A stretch of 64,000 nt of DNA from Acorus gramineus (GCA_030737835.1 CM060847.1:5670484-5734483); one strand, 5' to 3'. Counted from the first letter of the stretch, positions 44,093-56,512 are shown. The notes: generated by a model not told the origin, from the letters alone. Program-made: numbers and translations.

Positions 44093-44687
44093 TAGGTCTG
44101 TCAACGAGACGCAGGTCGATCCAGACCTGATTTGAACTCGACCCGATAAAGAGCGTAAAGACCCGATTCGAAGAACTCGACGATTAAAATGGGTCGGGTC
44201 TGGGTCCACCCTGACCCGATCTTATGGACCCGTTAGACTCGATTGACTCAACTCAAATATTATGCGATTTTTTTTTATTTATGATCCAACTAAACACTCA
44301 TGATTCAACCAAACATTTTTAACTAAATATTAAATAATCATTTAAAATTTGAAACATTTGAAATATTTCTACGACTTTTTAACTTCACGTAAAGGCATAA
44401 TAATCCAAATTGTATTTCAAATATTTCTTCATAAAACATTTAAAAATCAAAATAGTGAATAATTATTTATAATACATTAGACTCTATTAAAAAGAAAAGA
44501 AAGAAGAAGAAGAAGCCATTATAGGCCTTTAAGAAATTTATCAATCTCTTTTTGTCTGACCTGGATTTGTTAATGGGTCGGCCCGACCTGATCCGATTCG
44601 AGACTCAGTATAGACCCGATCTAAATGATCCGACAATCAAACAGGTCGGATCCAGGTCCACTCTTACCCGACCCGTTGACAGACCTA
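44093..44687 (-). mobile_element. hAT-like non-autonomous element, copy 2 (inverted)
   Basis: 595 bp with good terminal inverted repeats taggtctgtcaacg and cgttgacagaccta. Flanking octamers attgtgag and attggaag match 6 of 8. The body is homologous in reverse orientation to 39726-40315. Non-coding; many gggtcggg/acccgac words near the ends. Confidence 0.85.
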
Positions 44688-44695
44688 ATTGGAAG

Positions 44696-45975
44696 AGATT
44701 ATCTGTGGGGGTATATTTGTAAATGAGAAAAGAAAAACAGGGGCTACGCATATCCAATAAATGATAAAGTACAGGACGGCGAGAGGATGCTCCAGCTACA
44801 TATACCGAATGCCTGTACAGTGTGCCTGTTTTCGGTTGACAATTGGTCATTTGGTCTTTTTTTTTCATTTCTTTTATTTTCTTTTCTCTGGATGTGTATG
44901 TGGAAAACTTGTGGTTTGCCCCTGGTATTATTTGTTTGGGTGTCTGTGGGTTCAGTAATGCAATGGCATCACTATAGATATATACTCATTCTATGTCCCT
45001 TAAAAGAAGATGCATATTAAACACTGACATGCCTGCAAGCCTTGGACGATTTGGTCAACCAAACGCGGTTTGGAGTTCTACTTTTTAGCTTCAATTTATA
45101 CATCGCTTCCCACACTCAATAGTAACGAAAGTGACATCCTTTCCTTGTCCGCAAGAACAACAAAAATAAATTAATAAAGAAATAAATAATAGCGGGAACG
45201 AGTGTGTTAAACGTTCAGATTCTTCTGCTTTTCAAGACGGATTGATACTTCATGCAAAACAGATAACAGAGTCCACTGAAGTGCATGTGCATCGCCCTCT
45301 CCGCGTCTCCGGAAATTCCGCCGTGCCGTAAGCTTCGAGAGTTGGAGAAGCCCACAATCCTTTGAATGCCCATTTTCAAACCACTCTCATAAAAGTGTTA
45401 CTGTTCATTTTACATCCTTAAATATAGTCTCATATATATATCTGATTAGTTCATTCGATATCTTGTTTACTTTTTTTTAACAATTTTTTAAAATGACATG
45501 GCTGAACTCATCAGATTATATATTTCACAATTATTTTAAATGATGCGAGGTTTTAAGAAAATCGTTTACGTGTATATGACAGGACGGCCATTGACGGGAA
45601 AGTTGACTTGGTCTTTCAACGTCCATAATTGATGAATGGTCACTATCCAATTGATGTATGGTCTCTACATTAACAGAAAGCTGACCAGGTCGTTCATCGA
45701 GGTCAAAATGGAGTGGATGTGATGACATGTGTCAATAATCACGCTACATTAAATGCAAGCTTATATTGAATTTTGACTGAAATTAATTCTACTACGTATA
45801 CATGTGACTTAATAAATGGCTCGTGGTTAAAAGAACAAAAAAAATTAATTAGATAACATAAAAAGTTTAAACTAACAAAGAACGAAATGATATTTTTAAT
45901 TTTAAAAATGTATGTAAAAGAGTTAACTATGTGAGTATTTTATACATTGATGTAGATAAATCTTGATAAATAATT
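44696..45975. other. Intergenic spacer, nothing recognised
   Basis: AT-rich sequence upstream of esterase gene 1, with several T-runs. Open frames are short and hydrophobic from T-richness. No gene or RNA is supported. Confidence 0.4.
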
Positions 45976-46126
45976 TCAACACCCTTCCAGTTATCAGACC
46001 TTATCTTAACTTATTCAAACATAGCTATCAAGGTTTATTTTTACAAAACAAATATTTTTTTTTTATTATTCTCCTGTATCCCCACTTACTTAATTTTGGG
46101 TTTACGCTTCACCCCAAACTAGGGAT
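45976..46126 (-). mobile_element. Partial copy of the Harbinger-like MITE
   Basis: Read on the minus strand this matches the left 150 bp of the element at 40501, with its end ccctagtttggggtg and the internal word aataaaccttgatagctat. The other end is missing. The flanking TTA at the intact end is present. Confidence 0.6.
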
Positions 46127-46180
46127 TAACTTATATATAACTCATGCAGGTATTCCTTTCCCATTGACTCTTTCTAACTT

Positions 46181-46721
46181 GTTAAGGGTGTGTTTGTACA
46201 CAAATATGAAGAGAGAATGAAAGAAAGTAAGAGAATTGCGTGAAAAGAAAGTGATAGAAAATAAAATATTTTACGTTTAACAAATTTTCATAGTGTTTGT
46301 GTACGTGGCATAGAAAAATTTCATCACTTTCTCTTAAACTCTCACTTAGGGGGAAGAGAAATTTTTTTCTAATTTTTTCTAATAAGACAAAATAGGAGAA
46401 TTAAAGTTATGGAAAAAAAATTAGTCTCCAGTGACCATGGCACAACGATTCAAGGCTTACATGTGTTAAGGGTAAGTCTTGAATTTGAATCTTGACGCTG
46501 ATTTACTGTTTATTGACGATTATTTGAAAGAATTTTCTGTGGGAACGGGATAAATAGGCGGAGATAACCTTTCTAGCTTGACCATAAGATCAGTCACGGG
46601 GTCCCTTCGATATAAAAAAAATTGTTACGGAAATATTTTCTTTCCACTGTTTAGCATAAATACTAGAATTTTGGATGGTAAAATTTTCACTTTTTATCGC
46701 TTTCTTCAAACACACCTTAAC
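46181..46721. mobile_element. MITE with gttaagggtgtgtttg ends, host of a SINE
   Basis: Inverted ends gttaagggtgtgtttg (46181) and caaacacaccttaac (46721) enclose AT-rich sequence. TTAA is present at both edges, so the target duplication could be TTAA or TAA. About 208 bp of its length is the SINE at 46416-46623. Non-coding. Confidence 0.65.
46416..46623 (+). mobile_element. SINE nested in the MITE
   Basis: A tRNA-like head (ccatggcacaacgattcaagg as box A region, gaatttgaatcttgac as box B region), a body ending cgatat and an A-rich tail. It is flanked by direct repeats gttatggaaa (46406-46415) and gttacggaaa (46624-46633), 9 of 10 matching. Its 3' body recurs twice in an intron of esterase gene 2. 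Confidence 0.75.
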
Positions 46722-47058
46722 ATGGCATTTAATTTTTGAATATTTCTTCCACGGACATGTGATACGAAATGTGAAATGCCAAACCTACAGTCGGTGAAAA
46801 AAATTGTTCAACACGTGTTGAAGCTATAAGAAGTGTTGTATGCAAAATATTTAGGTAAACTCCACCCTTATATATGTTACATTGGAAAAGAGGGGAAAGA
46901 GTAGTGCTCTTGTTGTACATCATGAAATAATCTCTGTAGAGGCCTTACATTACATGAGACCCTCAACTCAAAGAAGCTTTCCCAGACCTCCAACAAATTA
47001 AACCGGATCATCAGTTATAAAAATATAACAAGTAGTAGTTAATTACATGCATGATCGA

Positions 47059-49789
47059 TCAATTGAAGAGTCCTAGGTGCACTGGAGTTCCAGTAGCACC
47101 GATCCAGTCCCCACCCTGAATGAAGTTGCCGACGGTGAACCTCTCAGCCTCCTCCCTACTGATGACCCTACGCCCAGGCCATGGAACCCTAGCCAGGACA
47201 TTGGCACCGGGTCCCTTGTTTGCGTACTCGTTGTAGGTGAGCGTCTTGAGGCCGAACTCACCGTCCCACGGCAACCATCCGTCTGGGTTAATGAACGAAC
47301 CGATCTTGGACTCCATGATGGTGGTCCTGGAAAACTCCTTCCATGGGCGGCCCAGGTAGCTTATCTTTTGCGTGAGCGGCACAAGCTTTCGATCGGGGAG
47401 GATCCTGCAGTTCTGGATGACAATTCCCGTGGTCTCGTGGCGGTCGATGCGGCCTTGGGCGGTGACGATGTTCTGCTGGTTGTCAAGTGGACGGCGAACC
47501 ACCATGAGGCAGTTCTGGAAGACGACGGCGGCGTCTCCGAAGATGAAGTCGATCGTACCGGAGATGACGCAGCTGCGGTAGAACTGGCGGTGGGTCTGGG
47601 TGTAAAGGGTGTCCTGGTAGCCGTCCATGCGGCAGTTAAGGAAGATCGAACGGTCGGATTGGACGCGGAGGGCCACGGCCTGGTGTTTGATAGCCCCAGC
47701 CGTGTTCTGGAACCCCATCGCCTTCGCTATGAACCCATCACCAAGGGCAGCTGTATGCATGTCCACATTAATTATTATTAGTATTATTAATAATAAATAA
47801 ATTAAGAATGGCCTTGTATTGAATGAAAATAGAAAGAACCACCCCAACCCCTGTTTCCACGAGTAACAAATGATGTATTTGCAGAAATTTTTTGATACAC
47901 AAATGAGATATTGTGCATGTATTTAGATTTTAGAAGTAGATTTAAATGAAAGGTAGATGAATTTGGAATAAAAGGATGATACAACTTTAACAACAAATCA
48001 ATTATTTTATGTGGGATCGAGATAAACAGACGGGGGTAGTCTTCCCGACTCGATCATAAGATCAGCCTCGGGAGATCCCTCCGATATCTAATAATAAAAA
48101 AAAAAAAGATTTATTTAGTTATTCGTTAATGAAGATTGACCCTGTTGTTATTATTACCAATTGTATGGTTGCAATATTAATAATTAAGTTATTGTGTAAT
48201 TTAAATGAAAAAAAAAACCATCACCAAAATTAATTATTTCATGTGGGATCGAGTAAACAGACAGAGATAGTCTTCTTGACTCAATCATAAGATCAGTCAT
48301 GGAGGACCCATCCGATATAAAAAAAAAAAAAAAAAATTATTTAGTTATTCGTTAGTGAAGATGGACCTTGTTATTATTATTACCAATTGTATGGTTGCAA
48401 TATTAATAATTAAGTTATTGTGTAATTTAAATGAAAAAAAAACCGTCACCAAGTTGTGGCTGCTGGGATTCGAGCCCAGGTCTCTACGGCCACAACGTAG
48501 AATTCTCACCACTAAACTACAGCCACTAATTGATGTCTAGCGGTTAATAATGAGATATAAGAACAAACCGAATGTTGCGGTTTGGAAGGTCCTGGTCCCA
48601 TCAACGAAGTTCTTGTTGCCTGTTACGACTGTCTTCCTCGACCCATCTCCGTACATGGTAACGTTCACCATCTTCTTTGTCACCGTCACCTGTTCATCGT
48701 AAGTCCCAGCCTTCACGTAGATCACGTACCTATATATATAGCAATTATCATACAACAACCTAATATTAGAAACCCACGTAACCCCACCGATCTCAATTAA
48801 TTAATGTAGAGCGTAATCAGTAGTTAAATAATAAATAATTGACTGCACTTATTAATTAGTTACCTTCCCTCGTATTCCTTGGGCATGTTTGCGAGCGCGT
48901 CGTTAATGGTGGTGAAATTCCCGGAGCCATCCTTGGCCACCGTGACGTTTGGAGTGAGGCTGATCTTGGATTTCTGTCTGAGTAGCCTCCTATCCATGTC
49001 CGACATCCATGATGGCAGGTGCGAACCGTCCCCTACACCATGCCCAGCAGTCGTCAACAGCCTCCTGTTAATCCCCTGAATATCCAGCATCGATAGCAGC
49101 CTCGAAGCCTCCCCGATGATGGCCAGGGCGTTGCTCGTCAGCTCTTTCGCCTTCTTCATCCCTCCCTCCATCTTCGACTTCAGCTCTCCCTCTGGGAACC
49201 CATCGATGCACGTCTGTTGGTACGACATGACCGCGCTCAACCAGTTCCGCAAGTTATGGGACCGATCAGGGATGCTCTGGATGTCATTGCCGCCCAAGTT
49301 GTGGAGCGCCGCCTGCAGCTCGTCCTCCGCGTCCTTGAGCAGCCCCATGCAGTCCTCGATCGCTCCCTTAACCATCGGATCGGCGGACTTGATCGCCTTC
49401 GACCCGTTGAAGGCTTTCCCGATCTCGTCCACGATGACCCTCACAGCCAGCTTGATGATATCGTTGGTCCCGGAGATGCCAGAGCCGGTGCGGTTGACTG
49501 CCTTGGAAAGGCTGGATTCACAGGCGTTCTTGTAGTCCGTGGAGGAGCACAACAACTTGATGGTCTTGGACGACTCGGGGAGGTCTTTGGGGGTAATGGA
49601 GCCATGGTGGCCGTTGGATGACGAATTGTCCGAAGTGTTGTAGTGATAGGCATAGACGGCAGCGGAGATGCAGACGAGGAGGACCGCGAAGGACGTGACG
49701 CTGGCGATCATGATGCGGCGCTTCATCCTTAGCTGCCCCCCAGCCTTCCGGCGCTCAGTTAGATTGCCGAAGTCCTGGAAGGCAGACAT
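47059..49789 (-). CDS. PME: Pectin methylesterase with inhibitor pro-domain, gene 2
   Basis: Three exons: 48864-49789, 48569-48729, 47059-47750, 592 aa. The N-terminal membrane anchor is about residues 26-46. The PMEI-like pro-region (about 78-235) and processing motifs NRRLL (241-245) and DRRLL (266-270) precede the esterase domain from about 281. Catalytic residues are present: Q386 (HQAVA), Q408 and D409 (GYQDTLY), D430 (DFIFG) and the Arg of LGRPW. Unlike genes 1 and 4 it has an additional intron upstream, after ...EYEG. The last intron (47751-48568) contains a tRNA-His gene on the same strand and a tandem duplication. A CT-rich leader at 49815-49870 precedes the ATG on the gene strand. 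Confidence 0.95.
48001..48454. repeat. Tandem duplication carrying SINE 3' ends
   Basis: Two units, 48001-48231 and 48232-48454. Each starts attatttyatgtgggatcga, contains a segment homologous to the 3' half of the SINE at 46416, and ends in a shared taaatgaaaaaaaa...tcaccaa stretch. No tRNA-like SINE head is present, so the SINE was 5'-truncated before the segment duplicated. The duplication ends right next to the tRNA-His gene. Confidence 0.8.
48434..48442 (-). terminator. Pol III terminator of tRNA-His
   Basis: A run of nine T on the minus strand, 13 nt downstream of the tRNA 3' end. Confidence 0.7.
48456..48526 (-). tRNA. trnH-GTG: tRNA-His (GTG)
   Basis: 71 nt on the minus strand. The acceptor stem GTGGCTG/CAGCCAC is perfect. 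The anticodon stem CTACG/CGTAG encloses the 7-nt loop TTGTGGC with anticodon GTG. The T arm CTGGG-CTCGAAT-CCCAG is intact. A run of nine T on the gene strand (48434-48442), 13 bases past the 3' end, is a good Pol III terminator, and CAA lies just upstream of the 5' end, as in plant tRNA genes. It lies within the last intron of esterase gene 2, in the same orientation. Confidence 0.93.
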
Positions 49790-50611
49790 TGTTTTTTAAT
49801 ATTTGGCTCTTCCCCCCTCTCTGTATCAACCTTCCTCTTTTTTGCCTCTCCCTCTCTCTCTCTCTCTTTCTAGATTTTCTGAGTGTTTGAGAGAGAGATT
49901 CCTAAGAGACAGAAAGGATTTGGAAATTGGGTATCCCCTGTTTCTTTTGTTGGTTTGTCCTTTAAGAATAAAAGAGAGGTTAGGAGGACTTTGAGGACGT
50001 TAGCTTTGAAAGTTCGTTATTTTCTCTTTGAGGGGGGAATGGACGATCGACCTTTTCCCTTTCCTCCCCCTTCTCGAAAAGGGTTTTTTTTTTTTTTTTT
50101 TAAATCTTATTTTGAACTACATGTAGATGTAGTGCATCACACGATAAAATAATAATTTCATGAATGTACGTCACATAGCAAAGTCATAAATTAAAGATAC
50201 TAATTAACAGGGCCTCCTTGAACCCATCACCATAATGGCATAATGCTAGAATTGGGCAATCCACTGCCTTTTTTTGAAAAAAAGAAAGAAAAAAAAAAGA
50301 GTATTGATTAATTTTTGCAATTAAAGATGATACTTTAAATACAATGCTCTGCAAAATGAGTATTCATAATATGTTGTTTCCAATATATTGATTATCTTAC
50401 GACCTGCAGATTAACAAATTGTGCATATATAAATCAAAATAAATTTGAATATTATCTCATCTGGTGCTAACTATCTACTAACACCGAAGCCAACCAGTCA
50501 TCTCTGTTTCCATCCATAAAACCAACATCAGGAATTCTAGAAATTTATACATTTTGAAGGTTTACATGGAATTTTAAAAATAAAACATTAAAACAGGATC
50601 ACAATTAGAAG
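49790..50611. other. Spacer between esterase genes 2 and 3
   Basis: It contains the CT-rich leader of gene 2 (49815-49870), a T17 run near 50086-50102, and the 3' flank of gene 3. No gene seen. Confidence 0.45.
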
Positions 50612-53600
50612 TTACTGTAAACCTCCGGTGAAAGGTATGTCCGCAAACGGCAGCCATGTATCCGCCGTCGTGAAGTTCTCCGCCGTGAAATTCAACGCCT
50701 GGGTCACGTTCATCACGGTGTACCCCGGCCACTGCACTCTCCGACTGACATTAGCCCCCGGCCCATAGTTGTTGTACTCCCCAAAGAACAGCGTATCCAG
50801 CGCGAATGTCTCGTTCCACTCCAACCATCCGGCGCCCTGGATGAGCCCGTCGATGAACGACTGCATGTACACCGTCCTTGAATACTCCTTCCATGGCCTC
50901 CCCAGGTAATTCTCCGTCCCGTTTGGGTCCATCGCCAAATCCATTGCGCCGGTGATCGTGCAATTCTGTATGGATATCCCAGTCACCTGGTTCGGGTCAG
51001 TCCTTCCCTGCGCCGTGAACGCGTTCTTCTGCCCCGGCATCGGTTTCCGCGCGTACAACGTGCACCCCTGGAAGACGGAGGCTGCGTTTCCGAATATGAA
51101 ATCGACGGTGCCGTAGACATGGCATTCACGGTAGAACTGGCGAAGCGAGTGCGCGTAGAGCGTGTCCTGATACCCCAAGAAGCTGCAGCGGTAGAAGATG
51201 GACAGGTCCGCGCTGTTGCGAACCGCCACGGCTTGTTGCTTCTGTGGGCCCGCCGTGTTCTCGAACGTCATGTCCATCGCCACGAACAGCTCCCCATGCA
51301 CCGCAAACGTGGCAGAGTTATAGGTGGTCCATCCATCCACGACGCTGTGGTTCCCTGTGACGATCGTCCGGTTCATGCCGTCGCCGACGAGCATGAGATT
51401 CTTCTTGTTCTTGGGGACAAGCACGTATTCCTGGTACACGCCTTCCTTGACAAAGATCACGAAGTAACCGTCACTGATGTCCGTGTTGTTGGGGGCAAAC
51501 GCGACTGCGTCGTTAATGGTGGTGAAGTTGGCGCTCCCTTCCTGGGCCACGGTCACCGAGGCGTTCACCCGGACGGCGTCGCTGATGGGTTCGAGGAGGC
51601 CCCGCTTGACCATCGATAACATAGTCATGGGACCACTAGACCCTGCAGGGTCACATACATCCAACACCAATTTATGTCACATAAACCTAGTCAAGCAAAT
51701 AATTACAGATCTGATAAATTCTTTTCATGTAATATTGTATAAATTAGCGTATGTTCATTAAGTTATTCTTATAAATGTTAGGATTTGAATATGTGATTTT
51801 TATATATTATAAATTCATGTCAACCACCGAACAAGTGTTTGAACCTCACCGAATTTATAATTTTCAAAAAACATAAACTACATTTCCAATTAAAAAATTA
51901 AAATAATTCCATAATAAATATCTTTAAAATTTGCAAAATAATTCCACAGCTTAATGACAAATTTAAGATTGAGTGCAGTAATCCCCATCCTAAGAACTCT
52001 AGGCTTACCCCCAAAAAAACTTATGGGGCTTTCTTCTTTTTGAATTCAAAGAACTTATGAGATCTTAATGCTTATTAGATCTTTTCTATCGTTTCACGCT
52101 GCGTTAGGTGGTATTAGAGCAATGATTTGCCTGGCTTTGATAACAGATAACAAAGTGAGAGACAACCAACCTATTGACGGTGGTCGTAGGTTAGAGGACC
52201 ATGGAAAGCGTTAGAGGAACAAAACGCGATCAGATGCGAAGGATCCGCGAGATGATTGTTGGCTTGAACATCAACGCCAACAATGGACATCCTAAAGGTG
52301 ATAGGAGACGCGTTGAGGGATTTGTCCAAGACCCGTTGCTCCGAACGTGATTCGGATGATGAAGGTGATGGACTTTACAGATATTAATTGAGGAGGCGGC
52401 AAATGGAATCCTACGATTATTAAAATGAAGGCAGAGATTCCATATTTCAATGGAAATATGTAAATCGAGAATTTCCTTGACTAAATCTCAGAAGTCGAGA
52501 GATTCTCTGAGACGATGAAGATTCCAGAGGAAAAGATGGTCAGATTTGCAGCGTTTCGATTAAAGGGTGGTGTTGCTATTTGGTGGGACCATCTTCAAAG
52601 AATTCAACAATGGTGAAGAAAAGCACTTTTTCGAACATAGAAGAGAATGAAAGAGCTCCTCATGGATCAATTTCTGCCACGAGAATATGAATGATATTTG
52701 TCCTAATTATATCAAAATTGTCGTCAAGTTGTATGGGTGGAATCACGACTGAAGATGTCAAAGGTGCAAGAGGCGACAAGAGCAAGTCCTATAATTTTTT
52801 ATTTGAAAGACATTAATTTCACTCCAACCCTTTCCACCCCGATGGTGATTGTTGTGATATGCGGCAACAATGGAGGTCGTCGCGGTGGTGGTGTTGTGGT
52901 ATATATGCGGCAGTATCAACTAGGATCCCATAAGTTTTTCATGCTGTACATAGATCTCTCTGTCTTAAGATTCGATGATTTTGATATTCAAAAATAGTGT
53001 TAGATAAATCATCGTTTGAATTTTCACTATTTGATAAATTGAATATAGATATGCTTAGATTATAGTGGACGGGTGTGATTTATCAGATTTAACCTCGATT
53101 GGACGTGCTATTAACCAGATTATTAATTATTAACCAAATTACTCCCATAATACCCACAATTGTTCCTGACCAGCAATACAAATAAACGTGTTTCATACTT
53201 CACACATCCATCAGTGCACTGGAACTAGGCCTGTCAACGGATCGGGTTCAGGTCGAATCGAGGTGGACCTGGACCCGGCCCGTGACAAGACCTGACGGGT
53301 CCGAGTCCAATCGAGGACCAGGCGGGTCCTTGAAAATATGAACTCTGACCTAAACCCGTTGGCGGGTCTCGGTCCGACCCGACCCGAATATGGTTAATAA
53401 AAAAAAAAAATTCATGAATTCGTTTGCTTTATCATTCTATTAAGAAAATTTTGTATTAAACATTAGTTTTGAGCTTTCTAAACTGGTGTCCTGACGTTAT
53501 GTTTGAATATATTTTTGTACAATTCAAAACAATAAACAATAACATATAACATTCAAAGTAAACAAAAATCTAAACAATATAACAATCAACTAAAAGGGAA

Positions 53601-54853
53601 AGCTAATAGTTATTTGTGTCACAAAGTAAACGTTCAAAACAATAGATACAACATATTAATCTAAACAACATTCAAAACAATAAACACTAACATATTAACC
53701 TAAATAATGAACATAAATCATGCAACAAAGCAATTAATTATACAAGTTCAAAACTAATAAACTAATACGGTTTGTCAACGGGTGTGTTTGGTTGGCTATG
53801 GATTATGATTTATGGGCTTCATTATGGACTTTGAATACAAAAATGAATTAAAACTTATACTTGTAACTTGATAAATAAGAAACAAAATTATAAATCAACT
53901 AATATTAATAATCTTATAATATATGAGCATATATTAATAAAATAATCAGGTCTCGAATCCAACGAGTTAGATCCAGATCCATTGGATCAGATTCAAATCA
54001 AATTGAATATATTACATCGTAATCAAGTTCGGATCCGATCGGATATGTTGCCAGACACAACTGGAACATTGCATCCCCGTTATGGATGACACCACCCAAC
54101 GTGAACGACGTAATGACTAATGAGTGATGGACGAGTGTACGTACCGAGGACCATAAATGAAATAATAATAATATTCAAATCCAAGGACAATAAAATAAAA
54201 TAAAACTCACCTGAACCGGATGCCGACCTAGTCCGATCCACGGCGGGTCTGGATCTCCCTTTCGCGGCTCCATCTAGAGCGGTCGTGACCAGGCCTAGCG
54301 AGACACTGTAAAGCCGGCTCGCATTCACAAAAACCGGGTCGTACAGCTCTCCAACAGATCCTCCCTTGCTTCTAGAAGCCTCCAAACCATCATAGCAGGT
54401 CTGCTGGTTCGTCAAGATCGCGCTCAGGAGCGTACGGACCCGGTCCGAACCCGTCCGGGTTCGCGGGCCGGCCGGGCCGAGCTCGGACGAGATAGTCTCC
54501 AAGTACTCGGCGTTCAAGTCGGACAACTGGCGACAGTCGTTGAGGGCCCCGGAGGCGTCCACGTGGCGCAATGTGGACCGTCCTTTAGATAGGAGCTTGT
54601 CGATGATCGCGGTGGTCTTTCGGGCTTGTTTCAGGCACTGCTTCACGGAGAAGCGGCCATACTCGTAGGGATTGGACGGTGGGGATCGAGATCTCGTGAG
54701 GGGTGAGAGGATCGAACGGCAGAGCTTTGGGTAGAGGGAGGACTTGCAGGCGGCAGCGGGTGAGGAAGCGTTGTTGACAGCGTATGAAGGCGAAGTTAAC
54801 GAGAGATGGAGGAGGATCAGGAGAGAGAGGGTGGATAATGTTAGCAGCGACAT
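50612..54853 (-). CDS. PME: Pectin methylesterase with inhibitor pro-domain, gene 3
   Basis: Two exons, 54211-54853 and 50612-51642, 557 aa. A cleavable signal peptide ([17 protein letters not shown]) replaces the membrane anchor of genes 1 and 2. The PMEI-like pro-region is on exon 1. The usual RRLL site is not seen; the nearest basic sequence is KRGLLE at the start of exon 2. The esterase domain is complete: [26 protein letters not shown]. The intron position differs from genes 1, 2 and 4: it falls between the pro-region and the esterase domain, and the [11 protein letters not shown] site is uninterrupted. The gene therefore belongs to a different lineage. The 2.57-kb intron holds a gypsy gag relic and a hAT-like element. 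Confidence 0.94.
51785..51850 (-). mobile_element. Possible SINE/tRNA-derived head
   Basis: Read on the minus strand, a box A-like tgttcggtggttgac is followed about 40 bases later by a box B-like attcaaatcct. There is no clear end or duplication. Weak. Confidence 0.3.
52108..52800 (+). pseudogene. Decayed Ty3/gypsy gag fragment in a PME intron
   Basis: A primer-site-like word tggtattagagc lies near 52108. After it, with several stops and frameshifts, plus-strand frames read recognisable gypsy gag sequence from ATG 52201: [11 protein letters not shown], then [20 protein letters not shown] and [15 protein letters not shown]. LTRs, protease and polymerase are not seen, so only a relic of the 5' part remains. 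It lies antisense to the host gene. Confidence 0.8.
53226..54059. mobile_element. hAT-like element with perfect 8-bp target duplication
   Basis: 834 bp, start taggcctgtcaacggatcgg, end gttgccagacaca, with imperfect inverted repeats of about 13 bp. It is flanked by the identical octamer ACTGGAAC (53218-53225 and 54060-54067). The ends resemble copies at 39726 and 44093, but the AT-rich body is different. It lies within the intron of esterase gene 3, 151 bp from exon 1. Confidence 0.85.
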
Positions 54854-56469
54854 TGCTGTTTGGATGACTCTGCTGAGTGAGTGAGGAAGCAGAAAGACAG
54901 AAAAATAGGGGAGAGAAAGCGCCTGTGGTGTGGGGTTATTAATATTGGGAAGACAGCGTGGTTCCCCTCAATATTACAATTGTAGCTCTCTCTCATTACT
55001 GAGAGTTGCTGCTGGACCGCTAGCTAATAATGGAAGTACGTATGACAGATCTTCCCATCTCTGTATAGAACAACATGGCTTTTTTTTATTATTATTATGA
55101 AAGTGATAGACGTCGACGATTATATTGCTACCCGATTTTATATAACTAACATGGCTTGTTTATATTAGAAATATCAAATAAAAAAGGTGAAAGATCTCAC
55201 CATCACCAAATAAAGAAAGTAATAAAAACTAAATATTTGGTTTGAGATGAAATAATTAGGAGAATAATTAAGAGAATAAATCTCATAGATTTTCTTCTTA
55301 TATATGAAGAAGTTAATATAAATGATTTTATATTAATTGATGAGTAATTTAAGATATATATGAATATATATAGATCACTTTTAGAAATGTTTTAATGTTA
55401 TGTTATTGGTCTTTATTAGGAGAGTTGACTTTTTAGATTTTCTAGATTTTTTGTCTTTCTCAGGCTACCCTATAAAAGAATGTAAAAAGGTTGTGTTATT
55501 TTCAATTCAAACAAATAAATAAGAATAAGAAATTCTTCAAAATTTGTTCGTGTTTTTTCTTTAGGTCCTGTGGTGAGAAAAGTGAGGTGTTTTTAGAAAC
55601 ACCAAGGGTAGGGATACCCAACAGTTTAAGGGTTTCTCAATAATAGAGGATATTGAAAGGCATCATGGGTGTTTATCATTGATGTTCCATGTTAATTAAT
55701 GTGCCGTGGTGGCTGTATTTTTATTGAACCTCCAATGACGTGGTGGCGTGTTATTGTCAAGAACAACTTCGGTTCAACTACGTTGTCAGCGTTAAAAAAA
55801 TTAATAAAGGTTTTTATTAGATGTTGATAGCATGAATTTGCATTATCTTGAACAATGTGCAATATGGGAGCTAGTGATATACCTAGTTAAATGTATTGGT
55901 CGGAGACCTATTCAATGTATGAAGTCCCTAGTGAAATTCCTCACTGTCGGTAGTTTTCCAGAAAAGCGACAAAAAAAAAAAAGCAGTGTAAGTCAATGCG
56001 TCTAATCGGCTTTGAATCGCTGTCGGTGCCGTCTATTTATTTAATACACCGGACACGCTTTCCGTTTGACTCAACCTATTTAACGTCTTCATTTATCTCT
56101 GCTTTGTTGATTTAAGTGTGTTGAAAAAGGCCTGAGTTCATTAATCCAAAATCTTAAAAAAATGTACTAGTCAGTCGTAATGTTGTTGTTTTTCCACGTA
56201 GTAGGGCCATATGTATATATACCATATGAACGTTTCCATATGTTAGCTATTTTTGTCCTTCTAATCGGCCTCATTTTTTCATGAGAGAGAGACCCAGAGA
56301 GAGACCCAGTGGAGTGATGAAGTCTGCATAGTCCTTTGAATAGAACGTTTAAAGTGGAATATCAAAATAAGAAAAAGAATATTAATCTTGACCCGGTTAT
56401 CGATCCTTTTGAAAACATTTGTCCTAATATTTGTCTTCTTATTCATTTAAAGCCCACCAGGAGCACATA

Positions 56470-56512
<43 letters not shown>

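Noticed and set aside
55380-55640. Solo copia-like LTR
   Set aside because: It has a TATA-like word and LTR-like composition, but no clear TG/CA ends or target duplication, so it is mentioned only within the spacer description.
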